Assembly: GCF_030815405.1 (NCBI RefSeq)
Contig: NZ_JAUSWX010000001.1
Span: 2,046,001-2,110,000 of the forward strand
DNA from: Agromyces albus
GTDB taxonomy: Bacteria > Actinomycetota > Actinomycetes > Actinomycetales > Microbacteriaceae
Direction: 5' to 3'
Length of the DNA: 64,000 nucleotides
In this document: one piece after another, positions 9,109 to 17,304 of the stretch
Layout of the letters: every line of letters starts with the position of its first letter
How positions within the stretch are numbered: the first letter of the stretch is position 1
Program-made: the position numbers and the translations under genes
Notes under the pieces: model-generated
What the model saw: the letters and a program-made list of their open reading frames with translations, nothing else
Told to the model about the DNA's origin: nothing
Databases searched by the model: none

Positions 9109-9171
9109 CGCCGCTCCCGTCGTTGCGCATCGACGGAGCCGCGTCCGTCGTTACGAACATAGGGACGGCGT

Positions 9172-9209
9172 GTTTCGGAGCGGACACCCGCATGTTTCAC
9201 GCACGTGAA
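9172..9209 (-). promoter_or_regulatory. GlnR-box-like site upstream of second CbiX gene
   Basis: Read on the minus strand the segment is TTCAC-n6-GAAAC-n6-GTGTC-n6-GAAAC. This fits the GlnR consensus gTnAC-n6-GaAAC-n6-GtnAC-n6-GAAAC at both GAAAC elements completely and at three of four fixed bases in each of the other two, with exact 11-bp phasing. It lies 64 bp upstream of the gene starting at 9108. Known GlnR targets include nitrate/nitrite assimilation genes. Confidence 0.55.
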
Positions 9210-9262
9210 TCATGCACCTTGCGGGGCAGCACGGTCGGTCGGCGGCGGCCGGTCGGCCCGAG

Positions 9263-9949
9263 TCAGCCTCGGTCGTCGAGCAGCTCGGGACGCACGCGCC
9301 GGGTGCGCTCGATCTGCTGCTCGCGCCGCCAGGCGGCGACGGCGCCGTGGTTGCCCGAGAGCAGCACGGGAGGCACCTCGAGCCCCCGCCAGACGGCCGG
9401 CTTGGTGTAGCTCGGATACTCGAGGAGGCCGTCTTCGTGCGACTCCTCGACGAGGCTCTCTGGGTTGCCGACGACACCGGGCACGAGTCGTCCGACGGCC
9501 TCGATCATCGCCATCACGGCGACCTCCCCGCCGTTCAGCACGTAGTCGCCGAGGCTGATGAGGCGGACCGGGATGCGACTCGAGTAGTGATCGACGACCC
9601 GCTGGTCGATGCCCTCGTAACGACCGCAGGCGAACACGAGATGCGGCGCGTGCGCGAGCTCGCGGGCGATCTGCTGCGTGAACGGCTCACCGGCGGGCGA
9701 TGGCACGATGAGCACCGACTCGTCGGTGACGAGCGCGTCGAGCGCCTCGCCCCACGGCTCGGGTTTCATGACCATGCCGGCACCGCCGCCGTAGGGCGTG
9801 TCGTCGACCGTGCGGTGACGGTCGTGGGTGTGCTCGCGCAGGTCATGGGCTGCGACCTGGAGGATGCCGGCCTGCCGGGCGCGCCCGAGCAACGACACGT
9901 CGAGCACCGAGAAGAACTCGGGGAAGATCGTGACGATGTCGATCCGCAT
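9263..9949 (-). CDS. trmD: tRNA (guanine-N1)-methyltransferase
   Basis: Methylates G37 of tRNAs using SAM (228 aa; a SPOUT enzyme with a trefoil knot). Family signatures are visible: [13 protein letters not shown] at the start, [17 protein letters not shown] (about residue 49), [14 protein letters not shown] (about 110) and the knot region [21 protein letters not shown] (about 130-150), then [20 protein letters not shown]. The length is normal. It lies 9 bp downstream of rimM on the same strand, in the classic rpsP-rimM-trmD order. Confidence 0.97.
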   Translation of the reverse strand: MRIDIVTIFPEFFSVLDVSLLGRARQAGILQVAAHDLREHTHDRHRTVDDTPYGGGAGMVMKPEPWGEALDALVTDESVLIVPSPAGEPFTQQIARELAHAPHLVFACGRYEGIDQRVVDHYSSRIPVRLISLGDYVLNGGEVAVMAMIEAVGRLVPGVVGNPESLVEESHEDGLLEYPSYTKPAVWRGLEVPPVLLSGNHGAVAAWRREQQIERTRRVRPELLDDRG

Positions 9950-9958
9950 GGGGCGAGC

Positions 9959-10630
9959 CTACGCGCCGGCGTGGTCGCCGGTGTCGTCGCCCCTGCCAGC
10001 CGCGGTCGACTCGGATGCCTCGGCTTGCTGCGCGTCGTCGGAAGCACCGACCTCGGAAGCACCGACGTCGGACTCGGGCTCAGCCTCAGCTTCGGGCAGC
10101 TCCTCGAAGAGCCCCGGCGGCGGCGTCACGGTGAGCGTGCCGGCGGCGAGGTCGACCTCGGGCACGATCGCCGAGACGAACGGCACCATGACCTCACGGC
10201 CGCGCGCCTTCACGATCAGCAGGTCTTGCGCCGGAAGATGCTCGACGTGGCTGACCTCGCCGATGCGCTCGCCGTCGCGGACGACGGCGAGCCCCACGAG
10301 CTGGTGGTCGTACCACGCGTCGTCTTCGGGGGTCTCTTCACCGCTCGCTTCGACCCAGAGGATCGCCTTGGCGAGACCCTCTGCGGCGGTGCGGTCGTCG
10401 ATGCCCTCGAAGAAGCCGACGGCGTGCCCGTTGTACCAGCGGAGCTCACGGAGCGTGAGGCTCTTGCCGTGCCACGGCGACGTGTCGGGCACCTGCAGGG
10501 TGAAGACCGCGCCGGGCACGAACCGTCGGTCGGGGTCGTCGGTGTAGAGCTCGATCTTGATGGCGCCCTTGAGCCCGTGCGCCTTCGTGAGACGACCGAC
10601 TCGGAGCTGCGTGCCTGGTGCGTCGGACAC
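9959..10630 (-). CDS. rimM: 16S rRNA processing protein RimM, with an acidic C-terminal tail
   Basis: Assembly factor for the 30S head that binds S19 (223 aa). The start is taken as the GTG at 10630 (VSDAPGTQLRVGRLTKAHGLKGAIKIELYTDDP), one base after the KH-gene stop; upstream residues in this frame lie inside that gene and are not RimM-like. The N-terminal barrel and the PRC-barrel-like C-terminal domain (PEDDAWYDHQLVGLAVVRDGERIGEVSHVEHLPAQDLLIVK...VMVPFVSAIVPEVDL) are both present. The last about 45 residues form an unusual Asp/Glu/Ser/Ala-rich tail absent from most RimM proteins, making it longer than the usual 170-180 residues. Confidence 0.93.
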   Translation of the reverse strand: MSDAPGTQLRVGRLTKAHGLKGAIKIELYTDDPDRRFVPGAVFTLQVPDTSPWHGKSLTLRELRWYNGHAVGFFEGIDDRTAAEGLAKAILWVEASGEETPEDDAWYDHQLVGLAVVRDGERIGEVSHVEHLPAQDLLIVKARGREVMVPFVSAIVPEVDLAAGTLTVTPPPGLFEELPEAEAEPESDVGASEVGASDDAQQAEASESTAAGRGDDTGDHAGA

Positions 10631-10631
10631 G

Positions 10632-10868
10632 TCAGTCGTCGGTGTCGACGACGTCGACGCGAACGCGGCGGCCGTCGGCGAGGGCGGTGACGAGGGTGCG
10701 GAGCGCTTTCGCGGTGCGGCCGGCACGGCCGATGACGCGACCGAGGTCCTCGGGGTTCACGTGAACCTCGAGGACCTCGCCGCGTGCGCTCGACGCGGAG
10801 ACGACCTTCACATCGTCAGGGTGATCGACGATCCCCTTGACGAGGTGTTCGAGCGCGGACTGGAGCAA
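10632..10868 (-). CDS. khpA: KH-domain RNA-binding protein (KhpA/YlqC family)
   Basis: A 78-aa single KH-domain protein. The GxxG loop is GRAG in DLGRVIGRAGRTAKALRTLV (about residues 40-60). Homologues bind RNA, often with a Jag/KhpB partner, and this position between rpsP and rimM is conserved in Gram-positives. The start appears to be a TTG at 10868, three bases after the rpsP stop, giving MLQSALEHLVKGIVDHPDDV, which fits the family N-terminus. A GAGG element inside the rpsP end can serve as ribosome site. Confidence 0.93.
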   Translation of the reverse strand: MLQSALEHLVKGIVDHPDDVKVVSASSARGEVLEVHVNPEDLGRVIGRAGRTAKALRTLVTALADGRRVRVDVVDTDD

Positions 10869-10871
10869 GGC

Positions 10872-11285
10872 TTACGCCTCGTCCGTCGCGGTCTCGCCTG
10901 CGGCCTCGGCCGGAGCCTCGGTCTTGGCGGGCTTCTCGGCCTTGGGCTTCAGCACCGGCTTCTTGGTCTCGTCGACCTGGAAGGCGGGCTTGGGCTCGGC
11001 GACGCGCACGGTCGACACGGCGTCCTTGTCGCCCTTGAACTTGCCCCAGTCGCCCGTGAGCTTGAGGATCGCGGCGACCTGCTCGGTCGGCTGCGCGCCG
11101 ACGGAGAGCCAGTACTGCGCGCGGTCGGAGTCGACCTCGATGAACGAGGGCTCCTGGGTGGGGTGGTACTTGCCGATCTCCTCGATCACTCGACCATCGC
11201 GCTTGGTGCGCGAGTCGGCGACGACGATGCGGTAATACGGCGCACGGATCTTGCCATGGCGCTTGAGACGGATCTTGACAGCCAC
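10872..11285 (-). CDS. rpsP: 30S ribosomal protein S16, with extended C-terminus
   Basis: Ribosomal protein S16 (137 aa), needed for 30S assembly. The GTG at 11285 is chosen because it gives (M)[31 protein letters not shown], the family N-terminus, with AGGAGA a few bases upstream. The core ends around residue 85; the last about 50 residues are Lys/Ala/Glu-rich ([24 protein letters not shown]), a low-complexity tail common in actinobacterial S16 but not required for the fold. It is the first gene of the rpsP-khpA-rimM-trmD unit. Confidence 0.96.
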   Translation of the reverse strand: MAVKIRLKRHGKIRAPYYRIVVADSRTKRDGRVIEEIGKYHPTQEPSFIEVDSDRAQYWLSVGAQPTEQVAAILKLTGDWGKFKGDKDAVSTVRVAEPKPAFQVDETKKPVLKPKAEKPAKTEAPAEAAGETATDEA

Positions 11286-11511
11286 AATTCTCCTGAAAAA
11301 TGTTGTGAGGTAAGCGAACTGACAGCCGTGAGCGTGGGGTGCACACTCGGCGGAAGCTCTATGGGGTTCTGCGCGCCGGATAGAGGGTCGGGCGATACTG
11401 AACTCGACTGACCATTCTTGCAGAAATCCGGCCGCAAGGATAATCGTCCGGCGTGCATGGCATGATGGGCCGACAGACGCCCACGAGCCCTGCCCGGATG
11501 GGGGCCCCGCC

Positions 11512-12681
11512 ATGCAGATCGACTTCGCCCGATCCGCCCGTTCCACGGTCGGACTCGAGTGGGAGATCGCCATCGTCGACCGTGCCACCGGCGAGCTCGC
11601 CTCGGTCGCCGACCGGGTGCTCCGCGTGCTCGACGCGGGCAGCCCGTCGGGGCATCATCCGTTCATCACCTCGGAACTGCTGACGAACACCGTCGAGCTC
11701 GTGAGCGGCGTGCACGAACGCGTCGCAGGCGCCGTCGCCGATCTCGAGGGCCAGCTCGCGGAAGTTCGGGCGGTGATCGACGAGCTCGGCGACTACGAGC
11801 TCGTCTGCAGCGGCTCGCATCCGTTCAGCCAGTGGTACGACCAGCACCTCACCGACAAGCCGCGCTACCACAAGCTCATCGAGCGCACCCGGTGGTGGGG
11901 CCGCAACATGATGATCTGGGGCGTGCACGTGCACGTCGGCATCGAGGAGCGCGACAAGGCGCTGCCGATCCTCGACGGCCTGCTCGCCTACCTGCCGCAC
12001 CTGCAGGCGCTCTCGGCCTCGAGCCCGTATTGGGCGGGCGTCGACACGGGGTACGCCTCGAACCGGGCGCTCATGTTCCAGCAGCTGCCGACGGCGGGGC
12101 TCCCCTACCCGCTCGCCGATTGGGCGGCGTACGAGCGCTACGTCGACGACCTCGTGCGCACCGGCGTGATCGAGGACCACAGCGAGGTGCGCTGGGACAT
12201 CCGCCCCTCCCCTCGCTGGGGCACGGTCGAGGTGCGCGTCTGCGACGGCGTCTCGACGGCGGCCGAGATCGCGGCGATCGGCGCACTCGTGCAGTGCCTC
12301 GTCGAGTGGATGAGCACGCGCCTCGACGAGGGCCACACCCTCACGGTGCTGCAGCCCTGGTACGTGCGCGAGAACAAGTGGCGAGCCGCACGTTACGGTC
12401 TCGAGGCCGAGGTGATCACGGATATCGCGGGCACCGAGCGACTCGTCACCGACGACTTGCGCGAGCTTCTCACGACCCTCGCGCCGATCGCCGAGCGACT
12501 CGGTTGCGCCGCCGAGCTGCAGGGCGTGCGCGAGACGCTCGACGGCGGCGCGAGCTACCAGCGCCAGCTCCGCGTCGCGGAGGCGGCCGGCGGCGACCTC
12601 AGGGCAGTAGTGGGACACCTCGCGCGCGAGCTCCGCGACGGGGTCACGCCGACGACGGGCGCTGCGGCATCCGTCGTGTGA
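11512..12681 (+). CDS. Carboxylate-amine ligase, YbdK type (glutamate-cysteine ligase family 2)
   Basis: A 389-aa ATP-grasp-unrelated GCS2-family ligase. Family motifs: [11 protein letters not shown] at the start, [16 protein letters not shown] (about residue 47), GSHPFSQW (about 102), and [14 protein letters not shown] (about 143), the histidine-rich motif of the active site, then [18 protein letters not shown] (about 228). Members show weak gamma-glutamyl-cysteine ligase activity or unknown amide-forming activity. Since actinobacteria use mycothiol, the substrate is uncertain. It is monocistronic; a possible -10 GATAAT at 11439-11444 lies upstream. Confidence 0.88.
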   Translation: MQIDFARSARSTVGLEWEIAIVDRATGELASVADRVLRVLDAGSPSGHHPFITSELLTNTVELVSGVHERVAGAVADLEGQLAEVRAVIDELGDYELVCSGSHPFSQWYDQHLTDKPRYHKLIERTRWWGRNMMIWGVHVHVGIEERDKALPILDGLLAYLPHLQALSASSPYWAGVDTGYASNRALMFQQLPTAGLPYPLADWAAYERYVDDLVRTGVIEDHSEVRWDIRPSPRWGTVEVRVCDGVSTAAEIAAIGALVQCLVEWMSTRLDEGHTLTVLQPWYVRENKWRAARYGLEAEVITDIAGTERLVTDDLRELLTTLAPIAERLGCAAELQGVRETLDGGASYQRQLRVAEAAGGDLRAVVGHLARELRDGVTPTTGAAASVV

Positions 12682-12727
12682 CGTCGGCGACGTCGGTGGC
12701 AGCGGTGCCGGCGGCGCCGGCGGGCGC

Positions 12728-13720
12728 TCAGTACCAGTCGTCGCCGGTGCGCTCCCGGTAACGGGCGACGAACCCGCTCTCGCCGAGGCGCCACTCCTCG
12801 GCACCGTCGGCGTGCGAGAGCTGGAACGCCGGCATGTACTCGATCACGTCGTTCGTGAATGCGCTCTTGAAGGTGAGCACGCCCTGGCCGGGTGCTTCGG
12901 GCTCGGCTGGTGGCGGCACGTGCCCGAGGTCGTAGCGTTCGATGCCGGATGCCGCGAGGTCGCGCATGATCGCCCACTGCAACAGGCGCGAGGCCATGAG
13001 CTGCGGCTGGTCGCGCAGCGAGCCGCCGTCCTTGAACCACGCACTCCTGCCGAAGAGGGTGACGAACGCCCCAGCCACGGCCCGACCGTCATGCCAGGCG
13101 AAGTACAACCGGCCGCGGTCGTCGTCGACGAACGTATGCCACACCCGATCGAGGTAGTCGGTCGGCCGGAAGAACGCGCCCGACCGCTCCTCGGTCTCCC
13201 GCACGAGACTGAGCATGCACCGTCGATTCTCGTCGGTGAGCGGTACGCGGCCCGTGACGACGCCGTTCCGCTCGGCGATCCGGATCTCATTGCGCGCGCG
13301 CTTCTTCATGCCCGCGAGGATCCGCTCCTCGCCCCCGGCGGTCTCGACGACGACGGCGTACCGGTACTGGGAAGCGCGCGTGGGGAGCCATCCGTGGGAC
13401 TCGAAGGCGGCGACGAGCCGCTCCTCGCGCGGCTGGTACACCTCCATCTTCGTCGCGAACGCCGTGCCCCGGTCGGCGCGGATGCGCTCGGTGAGTGGTC
13501 CTACATCGTCGGGAGCGAGACCGCTCACGCGGGCCAGGTGCCGCAGGGTGCCGAATCCCTCGGCGTGGCGCTCGAACACGAGCACGGGGTAGTCGCACTC
13601 GGTGCCGAAACCGCGCTGGGACGCATGCCACGGGCCATCGGACCGGACGGTACCCCACGTGCTGCTCTGCATGAAATGCGGCGACGTGTGCGTTGCGAGC
13701 ACACGATCGTCCCACTCCAC
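12728..13720 (-). CDS. FemX/FemAB-family aminoacyltransferase (peptidoglycan bridge formation)
   Basis: A 330-aa member of the FemABX family, double-GNAT enzymes that add amino acids from aminoacyl-tRNA to lipid II. The signature AGMKKRARNEIRIAERNGV (about residue 150) corresponds to the K-x-R-x-x-I-x-x-A-x-x-x-G stretch of these proteins; later GGSLRDQPQLMASRLLQWAIMRDLAASGIERYDLGHV is the typical second acetyltransferase fold. The GTG at 13720 is preferred because CGGAGA lies 8-9 nt upstream. An in-frame ATG at 13771 has no ribosome site. It is convergent with the upstream ligase gene and divergent from the spermidine-synthase-like gene. Actinobacterial members are often unassigned in substrate. 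Confidence 0.82.
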   Translation of the reverse strand: MEWDDRVLATHTSPHFMQSSTWGTVRSDGPWHASQRGFGTECDYPVLVFERHAEGFGTLRHLARVSGLAPDDVGPLTERIRADRGTAFATKMEVYQPREERLVAAFESHGWLPTRASQYRYAVVVETAGGEERILAGMKKRARNEIRIAERNGVVTGRVPLTDENRRCMLSLVRETEERSGAFFRPTDYLDRVWHTFVDDDRGRLYFAWHDGRAVAGAFVTLFGRSAWFKDGGSLRDQPQLMASRLLQWAIMRDLAASGIERYDLGHVPPPAEPEAPGQGVLTFKSAFTNDVIEYMPAFQLSHADGAEEWRLGESGFVARYRERTGDDWY

Positions 13721-13911
13721 CGAGACATTCTCCGTTTGAGCCGTTCGCACTGTGCCCCCATCCCCGGACATCCCAGATCGATCCGCCCCGCCCTTGGGAT
13801 GTACGGCTCTTGGCGCACAGTTTAGGGCGTGGACGCGTCCGGCAGGCGGACTCCACCCCGATAGTTCGGATATCGCCGCCGCGTCGTCTGGCCTGCCGGC
13901 CCGAGCCGACC

Positions 13912-13917
13912 TAGTGT
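13912..13917 (+). promoter_or_regulatory. Possible -10 box of a leaderless promoter
   Basis: TAGTGT fits the TAnnnT -10 box and lies 7 nt before the ATG at 13925. That geometry puts the transcript start at or next to the start codon, a common actinobacterial arrangement. No ribosome-binding site is visible before the gene, which agrees with this reading. Confidence 0.5.
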
Positions 13918-13924
13918 GGTGGAC

Positions 13925-14737
13925 ATGGGCGAACCCCGGCTTGAACTCGACGGCGAGCAGGTGAGCGCGCGGCTGCTGCCCGAGCGCGGAACTCACGGCG
14001 GATACACCCTCATGATCGAGGGCACGACGCAATCGCACGTCAATCCGCTCGATCCCCTCGATCTCCAGCTCGAGTACACGCGCGTGATCGCATCGGTGAT
14101 CGACGGATGCCGCGAGCGCGGGCTCCCCATCCGGGTCCTGCACCTCGGCGCAGGCGGCCTCACCATCCCGCGCTACGTCGGCGCCAGCCGCCCGGGGTCG
14201 GTGCAGCATGTCGTGGAGCTGCACCGGGAGCTCTTCGACTTCGTGCTCGACGCACTGCCGCTCGACGACGAGATCGAGCTCACGGTCGAGTTCGACGACG
14301 GTCGCGCCGCGGTCGAGCGCGCGGCGCGCACCGGCGGCGGCTACGACCTCGCGATCGTCGACGTCTTCTCGGGCAGCGTGGCTCCCCGGCACATGTCGAC
14401 GGCGGAGTTCTTCACCGAGCTCCGGCAGCTCCTCGCGCCCGACGGCATCATCGTGGTCAACACGCTCGCCGCACCCGGACTCGTGATGAGCCGGGAGGTC
14501 GGTGCGACGCTCGCGTCGCTCCATCCCGTGGTCATCGCCCTCGCCGCTCCTTCCGTCGTCGCCGACGCGAGTCCCGGCAACGTCGTGTTCGCGGCATCCG
14601 GAGCCCCGCTGGCCGAAGACGAGATCGAACGAGGTGCGAACAGCGGCCCGCGCCCGATCGACCTCTTGCGCGCCGCCGCGCTCGACGCGTTCATCGCCGG
14701 CGCTCCGGTGCGCCGCGACGACGACACCCTGGACTGA
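13925..14737 (+). CDS. Spermidine synthase-like methyltransferase-fold protein
   Basis: A 270-aa class I SAM-fold protein of the spermidine synthase-like group. The nucleotide-binding loop is VLHLGAGGLTIPRYV (about residue 74), then VVELHRELFDF, and YDLAIVDVFSGSVAPRHMSTAEFF (about 140-163) with the acidic residues expected in polyamine synthases. It lacks a clear full polyamine-binding set, so it may not make spermidine. The ATG at 13925 is preferred over two upstream GTGs (13916, 13919) because of the leaderless promoter geometry. The next gene begins 3 bp after its stop, so the three genes to 17298 look like one operon. Confidence 0.75.
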   Translation: MGEPRLELDGEQVSARLLPERGTHGGYTLMIEGTTQSHVNPLDPLDLQLEYTRVIASVIDGCRERGLPIRVLHLGAGGLTIPRYVGASRPGSVQHVVELHRELFDFVLDALPLDDEIELTVEFDDGRAAVERAARTGGGYDLAIVDVFSGSVAPRHMSTAEFFTELRQLLAPDGIIVVNTLAAPGLVMSREVGATLASLHPVVIALAAPSVVADASPGNVVFAASGAPLAEDEIERGANSGPRPIDLLRAAALDAFIAGAPVRRDDDTLD

Positions 14738-14740
14738 GCC

Positions 14741-16630
14741 ATGCCCGGCCGCGGCGCCGTGCAGCGGGCGAGGTCGGTCGCGCTGGGAGCCGTGGCCGTC
14801 GCCGTCGGCGCGGCCCTGATGGCGTCGCCCGCCACGGCACAGCCAGCCGATCGTGAGCCCTCGATCGGGCCGGGGCTCGAGTGGGTCGCCCACCGGGACA
14901 ATCCCTTCCGGCAGGGTGACGATCCGAACTTCATCAACGCGGATCTCGCGTTCACGGGCGACTACCTCGTGCAGGGCAACTTCGCCGGGTTCTCCCTCTG
15001 GGACATCGCCGACCCCGCGGCGCCCACCCTCGCGAGCGCCGTCTCGTGCCCCGGTGGCCAGGGCGATGTGAGTGCCGTCGGCGACCTCGTGTTCGTCTCG
15101 ATCGACGAGCCCATGTCCGACGACTCCTGCGAGGCCGCGCGCGTGCCAGAGACCGTGGAGCACTGGGAGGGCATCCGGATCTTCGACATCAGTGATCCGA
15201 GCGAGCCCCGCTATGTCGCTGCCGTGCGCACGCGCTGCGGTTCGCACACGCACACGGTCGTGCCGGATCCCGCGAGCTCGGCGCGGGTGTTCGTCTACGT
15301 GAGCTCGTACAGCCGCGGCGCATCCATCGACTGCACGGGCCGGAACCCGCTGCAGATCGTCGAGGTCCCGCTCGACGCCCCCGAGGACGCCGCCGTCGTG
15401 GGAGCCCTCGACCTCTTCGACGATGCCACGGCGTTCGGGCCCGAGGATCGCGTCGCGGGCGGCGCCGAGACCCGGTCGACCACCGGATGCCACGACATCA
15501 CCGCCTACCCGGCCAAAGCGCTCGCGGTGGCGGCGTGCCGGGGTGACGGGCTGCTCCTCTCGATCGCCGACCCGCTCGCCCCCGTCGTGCTGCACCGCGT
15601 GCGCGACCCCGCCGTCGCATTCTGGCACTCGGGGATCTTCGACAACGACGCGACCCGGATCGTGTTCCAGGACGAGCTCGGCGATGGCTTCATCAACACG
15701 TGCTCGCCCGCCTTCGGCGCCGATCGCGGCGCCGACGCGGTCTGGCTCATCGAGCCCGGCGGCCTCACCAAGGTCGGCACCTTCAAGCTGCCGCGCACCC
15801 AGTCCGACCTCGAGAAGTGCGTCGCCCATTCGGGAGGACTCGTGCCCGTGCCGGGGCGCTTCATCGTGGCGCAGGCGTGGCTCGAGGGCGGGGTCTCCAT
15901 CATCGACTTCACCGACCCGGCCGCACCGGTCGAGCTCACGTGGTTCGACCGCCCGGGCTACGGCTACTCGATGGACTACACGGCGGGCATCTGGGCCGTG
16001 TACGCGTACGACGGGTACCTCTACGCGAGCGACATGTACGAGGGGCTCGAGGTGCTGCGCCTCACGGATCCGCTCTTCGCCGACGCCGCCCGGTACGACA
16101 GCGCCGGCCTGAACCCGCAGACCCAGCCCGAGTACGCGTGGGTGTGGCGCGAGGCGCCCGTGGTGCCGACGGCGAGCGCCGAGCGCGCCCCGCTCGAGAC
16201 GCTCTCGGTGGAGCCCGCCGAGCTCGAGCCCGCAGCCACGGCGACCGTGACCGTCTCGCTGCCCCCCGGCTCCCTCACGCCCGGCGAGACGGCCGACGTC
16301 TGGTGGATGCCGACGCAAGCGGTGCTGGCGACCCTCACGGCGGGCGACGACGGATCCCTCGCCGCTGCCGACGTGACCGTGCCCGGTCCGCTCGAGCCCG
16401 GACGGTACGACCTCGTGGTGCGCGGCGACGCGTCGGCGCCGCGCATCGCGCTCGCGAGCGTGGAGGTGGCGGCACCTGCCCCGACCCCCGAACCCGCACC
16501 CGCCGACGGCGACGACGCGTCGTGGTGGCCGTTCGTGGTCGTTCCGGCCGTGGTGCTCCTGATCGCGGCGGGCGTCGTGGTGGTGCTGCGCCGAAGGGCG
16601 GTGCTGCGGCGCCGCAGGACGGCGACATGA
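14741..16630 (+). CDS. Secreted, membrane-anchored LVIVD-repeat (beta-propeller) protein
   Basis: A 629-aa exported protein. An N-terminal signal peptide (basic start, hydrophobic stretch to about residue 28, ATAQPA cleavage region) is followed by LVIVD-type repeats: YLVQGNFAGFSLWDIADPAAP (about 75), GIRIFDISDPSEPRYVA (about 145), GVSIIDFTDPAAPVELTWF (about 385), GLEVLRLTDPLF (about 430), consistent with a seven-bladed propeller. A beta-sandwich-like stretch follows (about 490-575), then a Pro-rich linker, one membrane helix (WWPFVVVPAVVLLIAAGVVVVL) and a basic cytoplasmic end. The ligand is unknown. It overlaps the DUF305 gene by ATGA, suggesting the two exported products work together. Confidence 0.8.
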   Translation: MPGRGAVQRARSVALGAVAVAVGAALMASPATAQPADREPSIGPGLEWVAHRDNPFRQGDDPNFINADLAFTGDYLVQGNFAGFSLWDIADPAAPTLASAVSCPGGQGDVSAVGDLVFVSIDEPMSDDSCEAARVPETVEHWEGIRIFDISDPSEPRYVAAVRTRCGSHTHTVVPDPASSARVFVYVSSYSRGASIDCTGRNPLQIVEVPLDAPEDAAVVGALDLFDDATAFGPEDRVAGGAETRSTTGCHDITAYPAKALAVAACRGDGLLLSIADPLAPVVLHRVRDPAVAFWHSGIFDNDATRIVFQDELGDGFINTCSPAFGADRGADAVWLIEPGGLTKVGTFKLPRTQSDLEKCVAHSGGLVPVPGRFIVAQAWLEGGVSIIDFTDPAAPVELTWFDRPGYGYSMDYTAGIWAVYAYDGYLYASDMYEGLEVLRLTDPLFADAARYDSAGLNPQTQPEYAWVWREAPVVPTASAERAPLETLSVEPAELEPAATATVTVSLPPGSLTPGETADVWWMPTQAVLATLTAGDDGSLAAADVTVPGPLEPGRYDLVVRGDASAPRIALASVEVAAPAPTPEPAPADGDDASWWPFVVVPAVVLLIAAGVVVVLRRRAVLRRRRTAT

Positions 16631-17298
16631 GCGAGCGGATGCCGCGGCACGGCCTCGCCCTCAGCGCCGCCCTCGCGGGCGTGCTCGCGGCCGCGCTGTC
16701 CGTGACGGGGTGCACGGCGCACGCGCCCGACGACACCGGCACGGCGACCGGGTTCGTGACCCCGTCTCCTCCCGGTGGCGGAACCCGCACCGACGATGAG
16801 CGCGGCGACGACGTCACCTCGGAATCTGGGACGACCGCGGTCGACCTCGAATTCATCGAGGCGATGATCGCGCATCATGAGCAGGCCGTGGAGCTCACCG
16901 CCCTCGCGCACGGGCGCACAGCCGACCAGGAGCTCGCCGACCTCGCCGGCCGGATGCACGTGGTGCAGGCGGCAGAGGCGAAGGCGATGCGCTCATGGCT
17001 CGACCGGCGACGCACGCGCGACCTGCCCGGCCACGAGCACGATCACGACGAGACGATGCAGGGAGAGATCAGCCGCTCGACCCTCGACCGCGCCGCGGAG
17101 CTCGAGGGGGCGGCCTTCGACGAGCTGTTCATCGACACGATGGTGGCGCATCACCGTGGTGCGATCGAGATGGCCGAGGCTCGGCTCGCGGAGCAGGGAG
17201 ACCCCGCCGTCGGGCGGTGGGCGCGCGCGATCGCGACCGCCCAGGCGCTCGAGGTCGATCGGCTCCTCGAGATCGAGGCGCGGCTCGACTCGGAGTGA
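16627..17298 (+). CDS. DUF305-family lipoprotein
   Basis: A 223-aa lipoprotein: signal peptide with lipobox LSVTGC (Cys about residue 29), a Thr/Gly/Asp-rich spacer, then two DUF305 repeats with the typical HH pairs, FIEAMIAHHEQAVELTALA (about 78) and FIDTMVAHHRGAIEMAEARL (about 170). DUF305 is a ferritin-like helical fold, often found with copper or other metal-handling genes; the function is not proven. A His/Asp-rich GHEHDHDET segment sits between the repeats. It is translationally coupled to the LVIVD gene and convergent with ffh, 6 bp away. Confidence 0.85.
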   Translation: MSERMPRHGLALSAALAGVLAAALSVTGCTAHAPDDTGTATGFVTPSPPGGGTRTDDERGDDVTSESGTTAVDLEFIEAMIAHHEQAVELTALAHGRTADQELADLAGRMHVVQAAEAKAMRSWLDRRRTRDLPGHEHDHDETMQGEISRSTLDRAAELEGAAFDELFIDTMVAHHRGAIEMAEARLAEQGDPAVGRWARAIATAQALEVDRLLEIEARLDSE

Positions 17299-17304
17299 GG
17301 CGAC

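Noticed and set aside
12682..12727. GC-rich repeats (GCCGGCGGCGCCGGC) as a terminator
   Set aside because: The dyad is imperfect and typical of background sequence at this GC content.
13721..16318. Upstream extension of the FemX-like frame through the LVIVD and spermidine-synthase-like genes
   Set aside because: The homologous part begins near 13720, where a ribosome site and GTG are present; the extension is antisense to real genes.
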